Source: Aphelocoma coerulescens (Eukaryota > Chordata > Aves > Passeriformes > Corvidae). Taken from it: DNA of 64,000 nt. The DNA lies in contig NW_027184065.1 in the NCBI RefSeq assembly GCF_041296385.1, positions 620,001-684,000 of the forward strand, in the 5' to 3' direction. The stretch's first letter is position 1. Every line of letters starts with the position of its first letter. Below, piece by piece: positions 44,601-57,060 of the stretch. The position numbers were made by a program, and so were the translations under genes. The notes beneath the pieces are model-generated. The model saw only the letters and a program-made list of their open reading frames with translations. It was not told where the DNA came from and did no database searches.

Positions 44601-45900
44601 TTGTCTTTGTTTTCTTTGTCCACAGACAGGAGTCCCTGCTCTCCCAGAGCCATGTCGATCATCAGAAGCTGCTTGTGGCTGCGGATGCAGATGGCCACGA
44701 AAGGCCTAGAAGTAAAATCTGCAGCAAGGTTGTGTGCAAGAAGATTTTCCCAGAGAAAAGCATCCTAGGAGCAGCAAGTGTCCTGTAGCTGCCAGTTGCC
44801 AGTATATGACTCCTAGGATGCTGTTGTGCTTCCAAAGTGTAAGAGGCTCAGAGAGCTGCCAGACACGATCCTCGAGCAGGAAAGGCAGATTTTAGGAGCT
44901 CCAGGGAATTCCCTGCCGTCAGCAGTGGAGGAGCAGGATGAGGAAGATCTCGATGCTTGGGCTACTTGTGGCAAGAGTGTCCGAGGCTCCCAGTGCCTCC
45001 GTGGGAGCTGCAGGAGTGGAGTCAGAGGAAGGCCTTTGGACAGGACTCGCTGCTCCCTCAGAGCCATGGCTCTCAGCAGAACCGTCTCATTGCTGAGGAT
45101 GCACCTGTCCAGGAAGAGCCTTGCAAAGGAGTAGGAGTCCAGCTCATTGCAGTAAGGGAATGGCTGAAGGATGTTTCCCAGGAGCAACTATGCTGAAGGT
45201 GCCAGTTCCAGTCCATGGCTCGCAGGATGCTGCAGCACTGCCATAGGAGAAGGGGTTTGGCATGGTGCTAGAGAAGATCCTCGAGCCGCAAAGGCAGGTG
45301 TTTGCAGCTCCAGGGAATTCCTAGATGTCAGCAGTGGAAGATCAGGATGAGGAATATCTCCAGGCTTGGGCTACTTGTGGCAAGAGCCTCCATCCCTGCC
45401 CGAGCTTGGGTGAGAGTTGCCAGAGCGCAGACGGAGGAAGGCCTTTGGACAGGTGCAAGGTAAGAATGATGCATGGTCGGCAGTCGTGGTGCGAGCAGAA
45501 ACATTTCTTGCAATCGCCTCTAGCTTTTAGAGTAGTTTCACTTTCCGGTTTGAATAGTGTGAGCCTGGAAAGCCAATAGTCTAAATGTTCAGATGTCTGG
45601 TACCCAATAGTAGACATGAACTCAAGTCTCTCATAGAAACATGAGGTTTTTTCCTTAAGCCAAGTGCGGGGAGGGGAATTTCTTCTGCAAATCTACTGTG
45701 CTTCTGCTGCTTGTTCCATTTTAGAAAGTTTCCTCCCTTGGCCCTGCCTTGATTGAATAGTCCTTTCTCTTCTAACTAGAAGCTCCAGGTTTTAATCTTA
45801 CAAGTTGTCTTTGTTTTCTTTGTCCACAGACAGGAGTCCCTGCTCTCCCAGAGCCCTGTTGATCATCAGAACCTGCTTGTGGCTGAGAATGCAGATGGCC
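35690..45900 (+). repeat. Higher-order repeat, period 5608 bp (four long + one short)
   Basis: About 35.7-40.3 kb repeats at about 41.3-45.9 kb. Peptides read from 36799-37173 and 42407-42781, and from 38002-38433 and 43610-44041, are identical, offset by 5608. Confidence 0.85.
44626..45459 (+). repeat. Example long exon (834 bp)
   Basis: Representative of the 22 long units. It holds two related blocks 409 bases apart: block alpha, with GCAGGATGAGGAAGAT near 44932 and a GTCC(A/G)AGGCTCCCAG continuation, and block beta, with a CATCCCTGCCC continuation. 834 is divisible by three. The first frame after the acceptor reads QESLLSQSHVDHQKLL and stays open about 60 codons to a TGA. Confidence 0.85.
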
Positions 45901-46254
45901 ACGAAAGGCCTAGAAGTAAAAACTGGAGCAAGGTTGTATGCAAGAAGATTTTCCCAGAGAAAAGCATCCTAGGAGCAGCAAGTGTCCTGGAGGTGCCAGT
46001 TGCCAGTATATGACTCCTAGGATGCTGTGGCGCTGCCAAAGGTGAAGAGGCTCAGAGAGCTGCCAGACATGATCCTCCAGCTGGAAAGGCAGATGTTGGG
46101 AGCTCCAGGGAATTCCCTGACGTCAGCAGTGGAGGAGCAGGATGAGGAAGATGTCCACGCTTGGGCTACTTGTGGCAAGAGTGTCCGAGGCTCCCAGTGC
46201 CTCCGTGAGAGCGGCAGGACTGGAGACGGAGGAAGGCCTTTGGACAGGTGCAAG
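45830..46254 (+). repeat. Example short exon, type S1 (425 bp)
   Basis: It has the 5' part and an alpha block that runs straight into the DRCK ending and donor, followed by an intron starting with a GGTCCCCAGT variant. 425 is not divisible by three. Confidence 0.85.
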
Positions 46255-46624
46255 GTAAGAATGATGCATGGTCCCCAGTTGTGGTGAGTACAGAAACATT
46301 TCTTCCAAGCATCTCTAGCTTTTGAAATAGTTTGACATTCCGGTTTGAATTGCGTGAGCCTGGAAAGCCAGTAGTCTAAATGTTCAGATGTCTGCTATCC
46401 AATAGTAGACATGAACTCAAGTCTCTCATAGAAACATCAGACTTTTTCCTTAAGCCAAGTGCTGGGAGGGGAATTTCTTCTGCAAAACTACTGTGCTTCT
46501 GCTGCTTGTTCCATTTTAGAAAGTTTCCTGCTTTGGCCCTGCCTTGATTGAATAGTCCTTTCTCTTCTATCTAGAAGCTCCAGGTTTTCTTCTTACAAGT
46601 TGTCTTTGTTTTCTTTGTCCACAG

Positions 46625-47049
46625 ACAGGAGTCCCTGCTCTCCCAGAGCCATGTCGATCATCAGAAGCTGCTCGTGGCCGCGGATGCACATGGCCACGAA
46701 AGACCTAGAAGTAAAATCTGGAGCAAGGTCGTATGCAAGAAGATTTTCCCAGAGAAAAGCATCCTAGGAGCAGCAAGTGTCCTGGAGGTGCCAGTTGCCA
46801 GTATATGACTCCTAGGATGCTGTGGCGCAGCCAAAGATGAAGAGGCTCAGAGAGCTGCCAGACACGATCCTCGAGCAGGAAAGGCAGATGTTGGGAGCTC
46901 CAGGGAATTCCCTGATGTCAGCAGTGGCGGAGCAGGATGAGGAAGATGTCCACGCTTGGGCTACTTGTGGCAAGAGCCTCCATCCTTGCCCTTGCCTGGG
47001 TGAGAGTTGCCAGAGCGCAGACGGAGGAAGGCCTTTGGACAGGTGCAAG
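46625..47049 (+). repeat. Example short exon, type S2 (425 bp)
   Basis: The 5' part and alpha start are joined to the beta continuation (CATCCTTGCCC), followed by an intron with the GGTCGGCAGT variant. This is the structure expected if alpha and beta of a long exon recombined. Confidence 0.85.
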
Positions 47050-50000
47050 GTAAGAATGATGCATGGTCGGCAGTCGTGGTGTAAACAGAAACATTTCTTG
47101 CAATCATCCCTACTGTTAGAGTAGTTTCACTTTCCGGTTTGAATAGCGTGAGCATGGAAAGCCAATAGTCTAAATGTTCAGATGTCTGGTACCCAATAGT
47201 AGACATGAACTCAAGTCTCTCATAGAAACATCAGGCTTTTTCCTTAAGCCAAGTGCTGGGAGGGGAATTTCTTCTGCAAAACTACTGTGCTTCTGCTGCT
47301 TGTTCCATTTTAGAAAGTTTCCTCCCTTGGCCCTGCCTTGATTGAATAGTCCTTTTTTTTCTAACTAGAAGCTCCAGGTTTTCTTCTTACAAGTTGTCTT
47401 TGTTTTCTTTGTCCACAGACAGGAGTCCCTGCTCTCCCAGAGCCATGTCGATCATCAGAAGCTGCTTGTGGCTGAGAATGCAGATGGCCACGAAAGGCCT
47501 AGGAGTAAAAACTGGAGCAAGGACGTGTGCAAGAAGATTTTCCCAGAGGAAAGCATCCTAGGAGCAGCAAGTGTCCTGGAGGTGCCAGTTGCCAGTATAT
47601 GACTCCTAGGATGCTGTGGCGCTGCCAAAGTTGAAGAGGCTCAGAGAGCTGCCAGACACGATCCTCGAGCAGGAAAGGCAGATGTTGGGAGCACCAGGGA
47701 ATTCCCTGCCGTCAGCAGTGGAGGAGCAGGATGAGGAAGATGTCCACGCTTGGGCTACTTGTGGCAAGAGTGTCCAAGGCTCCCAGTGCCTCCGTGGGAG
47801 CTGCAGGAGTGGTGACGGAGGACAACCATTGGGCAGGACTGGCTGCTCCCTCAGAGCCGTGGCTCTCAGCAGAACCGTCTCATTGCTGAGGATGCACCTG
47901 TCCAGGAAGAGCATTGCAGAGGAGTAGGAGTCCAGCTCATTGCAGTAAGGGAATGGCTGAGGGATGTTTCCCAGGAGCAACTTTGCTGGAGGTGCCAGTT
48001 CCAGTCCGTGGCTCGCAGGATGCTGCAGCACTGCCATAGGAGAAGGGGTTTTGCATGGTGCTAGAGAAGATCCTCGAGCAGCAAAGGCAGGTGTTTGCAG
48101 CTCCAGGGAATACCCTGACGTCAGCAGTGGAGTAGCAGGATGAGGAAGATGTCCACGCTTGGGCTACTTGTGGCAAGAGCCTCCATCCCTGCCCTTGCCT
48201 GGGTGAGAGTTGCCGGAGCGCAGATGGAGGAAGGCCTTTGGACAGGTGCAAGGTAAGAATGATGGATGGTCGGCAGTCGTGGTGTAAACAGAAACATTTC
48301 TTGCAATCATCCCTTCTGTTAGAATAGTTTCACTTTCCGGTTTGAATAGCGTGAGCCTGGAAAGCCAATAGTCTAAATGTTCAGATGTCTGGTACCCAGT
48401 AGTAGACATGAACTCAAGTCTCTCATAGAAACATGAGGTTTTTTCCTTAAGCCAAGTGCTGGGAAGGGAATTTCTTCTGCAAAACTACTGTGCTTCTGCT
48501 GCTTGTTCCATTTTAGAAAGTTTCCTCCCTTGGCCCTGCCTTGATTGAATAGTCCTTTGTCTTCTATCTAGAAGCTCCAGGTTTTCTTCTTACAAGTTGT
48601 CTTTGTTTTCTTTGTCCACAGACAGGAGTCCCTGCTCTCCCAGAGCCATGTCGATCATCAGAAGCTGCTTGTGGCTGCGGATGCAGATGGCCACGAAAGG
48701 CCTAGAAGTAAAAACTGGAGCAATGTCGTGTCCAAGAAGATTTTCCCAGAGAAAAGCATCCTAGGAGCAGCAAGTGTCCTGTAGCTGCCAGTTTCCAGTA
48801 TATGACTCTCAGGATGCTGTGGCGCTGCCAAAGGCGAAGAGGCTCAGAGAGCTGCCAGACACGATCCTCCAGCAGGAAAGGCAGATTTTAGGAGCTCCAG
48901 GGAATTCCCTGATGTCAGCAGTGGAGGAGCAGGATGAGGAAGATCTCGATGCTTGGGCTACTTGTGGCAAGAGTGTCCGAGGCTCCCAGTGCCTCCGTGG
49001 GAGCTGCAGGAGTGGAGTCAGAGGAAGGCCTTTGGACAGGACTCGCTGCTCCCTCAGAGCCATGGCTCTCAGCAGAACCGTCTCATTGCTGAGGATGCAC
49101 CTGTCCAGAAAGAGCCTTGCAAAGGAGTAGGAGTCCAGCTCATTGCAGTAAGGGAATGGCTGAGGGATGTTTCCCAGGAGCAACTTTGCTGGAGGTGCCA
49201 GTTCCAGTCCGTGGCTCGCAGGATGCTGCAGCACTGCCATAGGAGAAGGGGTTTTGCATGGTGCTAGAGAAGGTCCTCGAGCAGCAAAGGCAGGTGTTTG
49301 CAGCTCCAGGGAATACCCTGACGTCAGCAGTGGAGTAGCAGAATGAGGAAGATGTCCACGCTTGGGCTACTTGTGGCAAGAGCCTCCATCCCTGCCCTTG
49401 CCTGGGTGAGAGTTGCCGGAGCGCAGACGGAGGAAGGCCTTTGGACAGGTGCAAGGTAAGAATGATGCATGGTCGGCAGTCGTGGTGTAAACAGAAACAT
49501 TTCTTGCAATCATCCTTACTGTTAGAGTAGTTTCACTTTCCGGTTTGAATAGCGTGAGCCTGGAAAGCCAATAGTCTAAATGTTCAGATGTCTGGTTCCC
49601 AGTAGTAGACATGAACTCAAGTCTCTCATAGAAACATGAGGTTTTTTCCTTAAGCCAAGTGCTGGGAAGGGAATTTCTTCTGCAAAAGTACTGTGCTTCT
49701 GCTGCTTGTTCCATTTTAGAAAGTTTCCTCCCTTGGCCCTGCCTTGATTGAATAGTCCTTTGTCTTCTATCTAGAAGCTCCAGGTTTTCTTCTTACAAGT
49801 TGTCTTTGTTTTCTTTGTCCACAGACAGGAGTCCCTGCTCTCCCAGAGCCATGTCGATCATCAGAAGCTGCTTGTGGCTGCGGATGCAGATGGCCACGAA
49901 AGGCCTAGAAGTAAAAACTGGAGCAATGTCGTGTCCAAGAAGATTTTCCCAGAGAAAAGCATCCTAGGAGCAGCAAGTGTCCTGTAGCTGCCAGTTTCCA

Positions 50001-53000
50001 GTATATGACTCTCAGGATGCTGTGGCGCTGCCAAAGGCGAAGAGGCTCAGAGAGCTGCCAGACACGATCCTCCAGCAGGAAAGGCAGATTTTAGGAGCTC
50101 CAGGGAATTCCCTGATGTCAGCAGTGGAGGAGCAGGATGAGGAAGATCTCGATGCTTGGGCTACTTGTGGCAAGAGTGTCCGAGGCTCCCAGTGCCTCCG
50201 TGGGAGCTGCAGGAGTGGAGTCAGAGGAAGGCCTTTGGACAGGACTCGCTGCTCCCTCAGAGCCATGGCTCTCAGCAGAACCGTCTCATTGCTGAGGATG
50301 CACCTGTCCAGGAAGAGCCTTGCAAAGGAGTAGGAGTCCAGCTCATTGCAGTAAGGGAATGGCTGAAGGATGTTTCCCAGGAGCAACTATGCTGAAGGTG
50401 CCAGTTCCAGTCCATGGCTCGCAGGATGCTGCAGCACTGCCATAGGAGAAGGGGTTTGGCATGGTGCTAGAGAAGATCCTCGAGCCGCAAAGGCAGGTGT
50501 TTGCAGCTCCAGGGAATTCCTAGATGTCAGCAGTGGAAGATCAGGATGAGGAATATCTCCAGGCTTGGGCTACTTGTGGCAAGAGCCTCCATCCCTGCCC
50601 GAGCTTGGGTGAGAGTTGCCAGAGCGCAGACGGAGGAAGGCCTTTGGACAGGTGCAAGGTAAGAATGATGCATGGTCGGCAGTCGTGGTGCGAGCAGAAA
50701 CATTTCTTGCAATCGCCTCTAGCTTTTAGAGTAGTTTCACTTTCCGGTTTGAATAGCGTGAGCCTGGAAAGCCAATAGTCTAAATGTTCAGATGTCTGGT
50801 ACCCAATAGTAGACATGAACTCAAGTCTCTCATAGAAACATGAGGTTTTTTCCTTAAGCCAAGTGCTGGGAGGGGAATTTCTTCTGCAAATCTACTGTGC
50901 TTCTGCTGCTTGTTCCATTTTAGAAAGTTTCCTCCCTTGGCCCTGCCTTGATTGAATAGTCCTTTCTCTTCTAACTAGAAGCTCCAGGTTTTAATCTTAC
51001 AAGTTGTCTTTGTTTTCTTTGTCCACAGACAGGAGTCCCTGCTCTCCCAGAGCCCTGTTGATCATCAGAACCTGCTTGTGGCTGAGAATGCAGATGGCCA
51101 CGAAAGGCCTAGAAGTAAAAACTGGAGCAAGGTTGTATGCAAGAAGATTTTCCCAGAGAAAAGCATCCTAGGAGCAGCAAGTGTCCTGGAGGTGCCAGTT
51201 GCCAGTATATGACTCCTAGGATGCTGTGGCGCTGCCAAAGTTGAAGAGGCTCAGAGAGCTGCCAGACATGATCCTCGAGCAGGAAAGGCACATGTTGGGA
51301 GCTCCAGGGAATTCCCTGCCGTCAGCAGTGGAGGAGCAGGATGAGGAAGATGTCCACGCTTGGGCTACTTGTGGCAAGAGTGTCCGAGGCTCCCAGTGCC
51401 TCCGTGAGAGCGGCAGGACTGGAGACGGAGGAAGGCCTTTGGACAGGTGCAAGGTAAGAATGATGCATGGTCCCCAGTTGTGGTGAGTACAGAAACATTT
51501 CTTCCAAGCATCTCTAGCTTTTGAAATAGTTTGACATTCCGGTTTGAATTGCGTGAGCCTGGAAAGCCAGTAGTCTAAATGTTCAGATGTCTGCTATCCA
51601 ATAGTAGACATGAACTCAAGTCTCTCACAGAAACATCAGACTTTTTCCTTAAGCCAAGTGCTGGGAGGGGAATTTCTTCTGCAAAACTACTGTGCTTCTG
51701 CTGCTTGTTCCATTTTAGAAAGTTTCCTGCTTTGGCCCTGCCTTGATTGAATAGTCCTTTCTCTTCTATCTAGAAGCTCCAGGTTTTCTTCTTACAAGTT
51801 GTCTTTGTTTTATTTGTCCACAGACAGGAGTCCCTGCTCTCCCAGAGCCATGTCGATCATCAGAAGCTGCTCGTGGCCGCATATGCACATGGCCACGAAA
51901 GACCTAGAAGTAAAATCTGCAGCAAGGTCGTATGCAAGAAGATTTTCCCAGAGAAAAGCATCCTAGGAGCAGCAAGTGTCCTGGAGGTGCCAGTTGCCAG
52001 TATATGACTCCTAGGATGCTGTGGCGCAGCCAAAGATGAAGAGGCTCAGAGAGCTGCCAGACACGATCCTCGAGCAGGAAAGGCAGATGTTGGGAGCTCC
52101 AGGGAATTCCCTGATGTCAGCAGTGGCGGAGCAGGATGAGGAAGATGTCCACGCTTGGGCTACTTGTGGCAAGAGCCTCCATCCTTGCCCTTGCCTGGGT
52201 GAGAGTTGCCAGAGCGCAGACGGAGGAAGGCCTTTGGACAGGTGCAAGGTAAGAATGATGCATGGTCGGCAGTCGTGGTGTAAACAGAAACATTTCTTGC
52301 AATCATCCCTACTGTTAGAGTAGTTTCACTTTCCGGTTTGAATAGCGTGAGCCTGGAAAGCCAATAGTCTAAATGTTCAGATGTCTGGTACCCAATAGTA
52401 GACATGAACTCAAGTCTCTCATAGAAACATCAGGCTTTTTCCTTAAGCCAAGTGCTGGGAGGGGAATTTCTTCTGCAAAACTACTGTGCTTCTGCTGCTT
52501 GTTCCATTTTAGAAAGTTTCCTCCCTTGGCCCTGCCTTGATTGAATAGTCCTTTTTTTTCTAACTAGAAGCTCCAGGTTTTCTTCTTACAAGTTGTCTTT
52601 GTTTTCTTTGTCCACAGACAGGAGTCCCTGCTCTCCCAGAGCCATGTCGATCATCAGAAGCTGCTTGTGGCTGAGAATGCAGATGGCCACGAAAGGCCTA
52701 GGAGTAAAAACTGGAGCAAGGACGTGTGCAAGAAGATTTTCCCAGAGGAAAGCATCCTAGGAGCAGCAAGTGTCCTGGAGGTGCCAGTTGCCAGTATATG
52801 ACTCCTAGGATGCTGTGGCGCTGCCAAAGTTGAAGAGGCTCAGAGAGCTGCCAGACACGATCCTCGAGCAGGAAAGGCAGATGTTGGGAGCACCAGGGAA
52901 TTCCCTGACGTCAGCAGTGGAGGAGCAGGATGAGGAAGATGTCCACGCTTGGGCTACTTGTGGCAAGAGTGTCCAAGGCTCCCAGTGCCTCCGTGGGAGC

Positions 53001-56000
53001 TGCAGGACTGGTGACGGAGGACAACCATTGGGCAGGACTGGCTGCTCCCTCAGAGCCGTGGCTCTCAGCAGAACCGTCTCATTGCTGAGGATGCACCTGT
53101 CCAGGAAGAGCCTTGCAGAGGAGTAGGAGTCCAGCTCATTGCAGTAAGGGAATGGCTGAATGATGTTTCCCAGGAGCAACTATGCTGAAGGTGCCAGTTC
53201 CAGTCCATGGCTCGCAGGATGCTGCAGCACTGCCATAGGAGAAGGGGTTTGGCATGGTGCTAGAGAAGGTCCTCGAGCAGCAAAGGCAGGTGTTTGCAGC
53301 TCCAGGGAATACCCTGACATCAGCAGTGGAGTAGCAGGATGAGGAAGATGTGCACGCTTGGGCTACTTGTGGCAAGAGCCTCCATCCCTGCCCTTGCCTG
53401 GGTGAGAGTTGCCGGAGCGCAGATGGAGGAAGGCCTTTGGACAGGTGCAAGGTAAGAATGATGCATGGTCGGCAGTCGTGGTGTAAACAGAAACATTTCT
53501 TGCAATCATCCTTACTGTTAGAGTAGTTTCACTTTCAGGTTTGAATAGCGTGAGCCTGGAAAGCCAATAGTCTAAATGTTCAGATGTCTGGTTCCCAGTA
53601 GTAGACATGAACTCAAGTCTCTCATAGAAACATGAGGTTTTTTCCTTAAGCCAAGTGCTGGGAAGGGAATTTCTTCTGCAAAACTACTGTGCTTCTGCTG
53701 CTTGTTCCATTTTAGAAAGTTTCCTCCCTTGGCCCTGCCTTGATTGAATAGTCCTTTGTCTTCTATCTAGAAGCTCCAGGTTTTCTTCTTACAAGTTGTC
53801 TTTGTTTTCTTTGTCCACAGACAGGAGTCCCTGCTCTCCCAGAGCCATGTCGATCATCAGAAGCTGCTTGTGGCTGCGGATGCAGATGGCCACGAAAGGC
53901 CTAGAAGTAAAAACTGGAGCAATGTCGTGTCCAAGAAGATTTTCCCAGAGAAAAGCATCCTAGGAGCAGCAAGTGTCCTGTAGCTGCCAGTTTCCAGTAT
54001 ATGACTCTCAGGATGCTGTGGCGCTGCCAAAGGCGAAGAGGCTCAGAGAGCTGCCAGACACGATCCTCCAGCAGGAAAGGCAGATTTTAGGAGCTCCAGG
54101 GAATTCCCTGATGTCAGCAGTGGAGGAGCAGGATGAGGAAGATCTCGATGCTTGGGCTACTTGTGGCAAGAGTGTCCGAGGCTCCCAGTGCCTCCGTGGG
54201 AGCTGCAGGAGTGGAGTCAGAGGAAGGCCTTTGGACAGGACTCGCTGCTCCCTCAGAGCCATGGCTCTCAGCAGAACCGTCTCATTGCTGAGGATGCACC
54301 TGTCCAGGAAGAGCCTTGCAAAGGAGTAGGAGTCCAGCTCATTGCAGTAAGGGAATGGCTGAAGGATGTTTCCCAGGAGCAACTATGCTGAAGGTGCCAG
54401 TTCCAGTCCATGGCTCGCAGGATGCTGCAGCACTGCCATAGGAGAAGGGGTTTGGCATGGTGCTAGAGAAGGTCCTCGAGCCGCAAAGGCAGGTGTTTGC
54501 AGCTCCAGGGAATACCCTGACGTAAGCAGTGGAGTAGCAGGATGAGGAAGATGTTCATTCTTGGGCTACTTGTGGCAAGAGCCTCTATCCCTGCCCTTGC
54601 CTGGGTGAGAGTTGCCGGAGCGCAGACAGAGGAAGGCCTTTGGACAGGTGCAAGGTAAGAATGATGCATGGTCGGCAGTCGTGGTGTAAACAGAAACATT
54701 TCTTGCAATCATCCTTACTGTTAGAGTAGTTTCACTTTCAGGTTTGAATAGCGTGAGCCTGGAAAGCCAATAGTCTAAATGTTCAGATGTCTGGTACCCA
54801 ATAGTAGACATGAACTCATGTCTCTCATAGAAACATCAGGCTTTTTCCTTAAGCCAAGTGCTGGGAGGGGAATTTCTTCTGCAAAACTACTGTGCTTCTG
54901 CTGCTTGTTCCATTTTAGAAAGTTTCCTCCCTTGGCTCTGCCTTGATTGAATAGTCCTTTGTCTTCTAACTAGAAGCTCCAGGTTTTCTTCTTACAAGTT
55001 GTCTTTGTTTTCTTTGTCCACAGACAGGAGTCCCTGCTCTCCCAGAGCCATGTCGATCATCAGAAGCTGCTTGTGGCCGTGGATGCAGATGGCCACGAAA
55101 GGCCTAGAAGTAAAATCTGCAGCAAGGTTGTGTGCAAGAAGATTTTCCCAGAGAAAAGCATCCTAGGAGCAGCAAGTGTCCTGGAGCTGCCAGTTGCCAG
55201 TATATGACTCCTAGGATGCTGTTGCGCTTCCAAAATGTAAGAGGCTCAGAGAGCTGCCAGACACGATCCTCGAGCAGGAAAGGCACATGTTGGGAGCTCC
55301 AGGGAATTCCCTGATGTCAGCAGTGGCGGAGCAGGATGAGGAAGATGTCCACGCTTGGGCTACTTGTGGCAAGCGTGTCCAAGGCTCCCAGTGCCTCTGT
55401 GGGAGCTGCAGGAGTGGAGACGGAGGAAGGCCTTTGGGCAGGACTGGCTGCTCCCTCAGAGCCGTGGCTCTCAGCAGAACCGTCTCATTGCTGAGGATGC
55501 ACCTATCCAGGAAGAGCCTTGCAAAGGAGTAGGAGTCCAGCTCATTGCAGTAAGGGAATTGCTGAAGGATGTTTCCCAGGAGCAACTATGCTGAAGGTGC
55601 CAGTTCCAGTCCATGGCTCGCAGGATGCTGCAGCACTGCCACAGGAGAAGGCATTTGGCATGGTGCTAGAGAAGATCCTCGAGCAGCAAAGGCAGGTGTT
55701 TGCAGCTCCAGGGAATTCCTAGATGTCAGCAGTGGAAGATCAGGATGAGGAATATCTCCAGGCTTGGGCTACTTGTGGCAAGAGCCTCCATCCCTGCCCG
55801 AGCTTGGGTGAGAGTTGCCAGAGCGCAGACGGAGGAAGGCCTTTGGACAGGTGCAAGGTAAGAATGATGCATGGTCGGCAGTCGTGGTGTAAACAGAAAC
55901 ATTTCTTGCAATCATCCTTACTGTTAGAGTAGTTTCACTTTCCGGTTTGAATAGCGTGAGCCTGGAAAGCCAATAGTCTAAATGTTCAGATGTCTGGTAC

Positions 56001-57060
56001 CCAATAGTAGACATGAACTCATGTCTCTCACAGAAACATCAGGCGTTTTCCTTAAGCCAAGTGCTGGGAGGGGAATTTCTTCTGCAATACTGCTGTGCTT
56101 CTGCTGCTTGTTCCATTTTAGAAAGTTTCCTCCCTTGGCTCTGCCTTGATTGAATAGTCCTTTCTCTTCTAACTAGAAGCTCCAGGTTTTAATCTTACAA
56201 GTTGTCTTTGTTTTCTTTGTCCACAGACAGGAGTCCCTGCTCTCCCAGAGCCATGTCGATCATCAGAAGCTGCTTGTGGCCGTGGATGCAGATGGCCACG
56301 AAAGGCCTAGAAGTAAAATCTGCAGCAAGGTTGTGTGCAAGAAGATTTTCCCAGAGAAAAGCATCCTAGGAGCAGCAAGTGTCCTGGAGCTGACAGTTGC
56401 CTGTATAGGACTCCTAGGATGCTGTTGCGCTTCCAAAATGTAAGAGGCTCAGAGAGCTGCCAGACACGATCCTCGAGCAGGAAAGGCACATGTTGGGAGC
56501 TCCAGGGAATTCCCTGATGTCAGCAGTGGCGGAGCAGGATGAGGAAGATGTCCACGCTTGGGCTACTTGTGGCAAGCGTGTCCAAGGCTCCCAGTGCCTC
56601 CGTGGGAGCTGCAGGAGTGGAGACGGAGGAAGGCCTTTGGGCAGGACTGGCTGCTCCCTCAGAGCCGCGGCTCTCAGCAGAACCGTCTCATTGCTGAGGA
56701 TGCACCTATCCAGGAAGAGCCTTGCAAAGGAGTAGGAGTCCAGCTCATTGCAGTAAGGGAATGGCTGAAGGATGTTTCCCAGGAGCAACTATGCTGAAGG
56801 TGCCAGTTCCAGTCCATGGCTCGCAGGATGCTGCAGCACTGCCATAGGAGAAGGCATTTGGCATGGTGCTAGAGAAGATCCTCGAGCAGCAAAGGCAGGT
56901 GTTTGCAGCTCCAGGGAATTCCTAGATGTCAGCAGTGGAAGATCAGGATGAGGAATATCTCCAGGCTTGGGCTACTTGTGGCAAGAGCCTCCATCCCTGC
57001 CCGAGCTTGGGTGAGAGTTGCCAGAGCGCAGACGGAGGAAGGCCTTTGGACAGGTGCAAG

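Larger units (their letters stand above)
45460..55857 (+). repeat. Higher-order repeat, period 5199 bp (two short + three long)
   Basis: Donors at 46255, 47050, 48253, 49456 and 50659 repeat at 51454, 52249, 53452, 54655 and 55858. Translations at 46822-47124 and 52021-52323 are identical. Confidence 0.85.

Noticed and set aside
46027..46287. Array ORFs of 78-103 codons as genes
   Set aside because: Many begin at GTG rather than ATG, run through the donor into the intron-like part, and have competing frames on the other strand. They are better described as repeat content.
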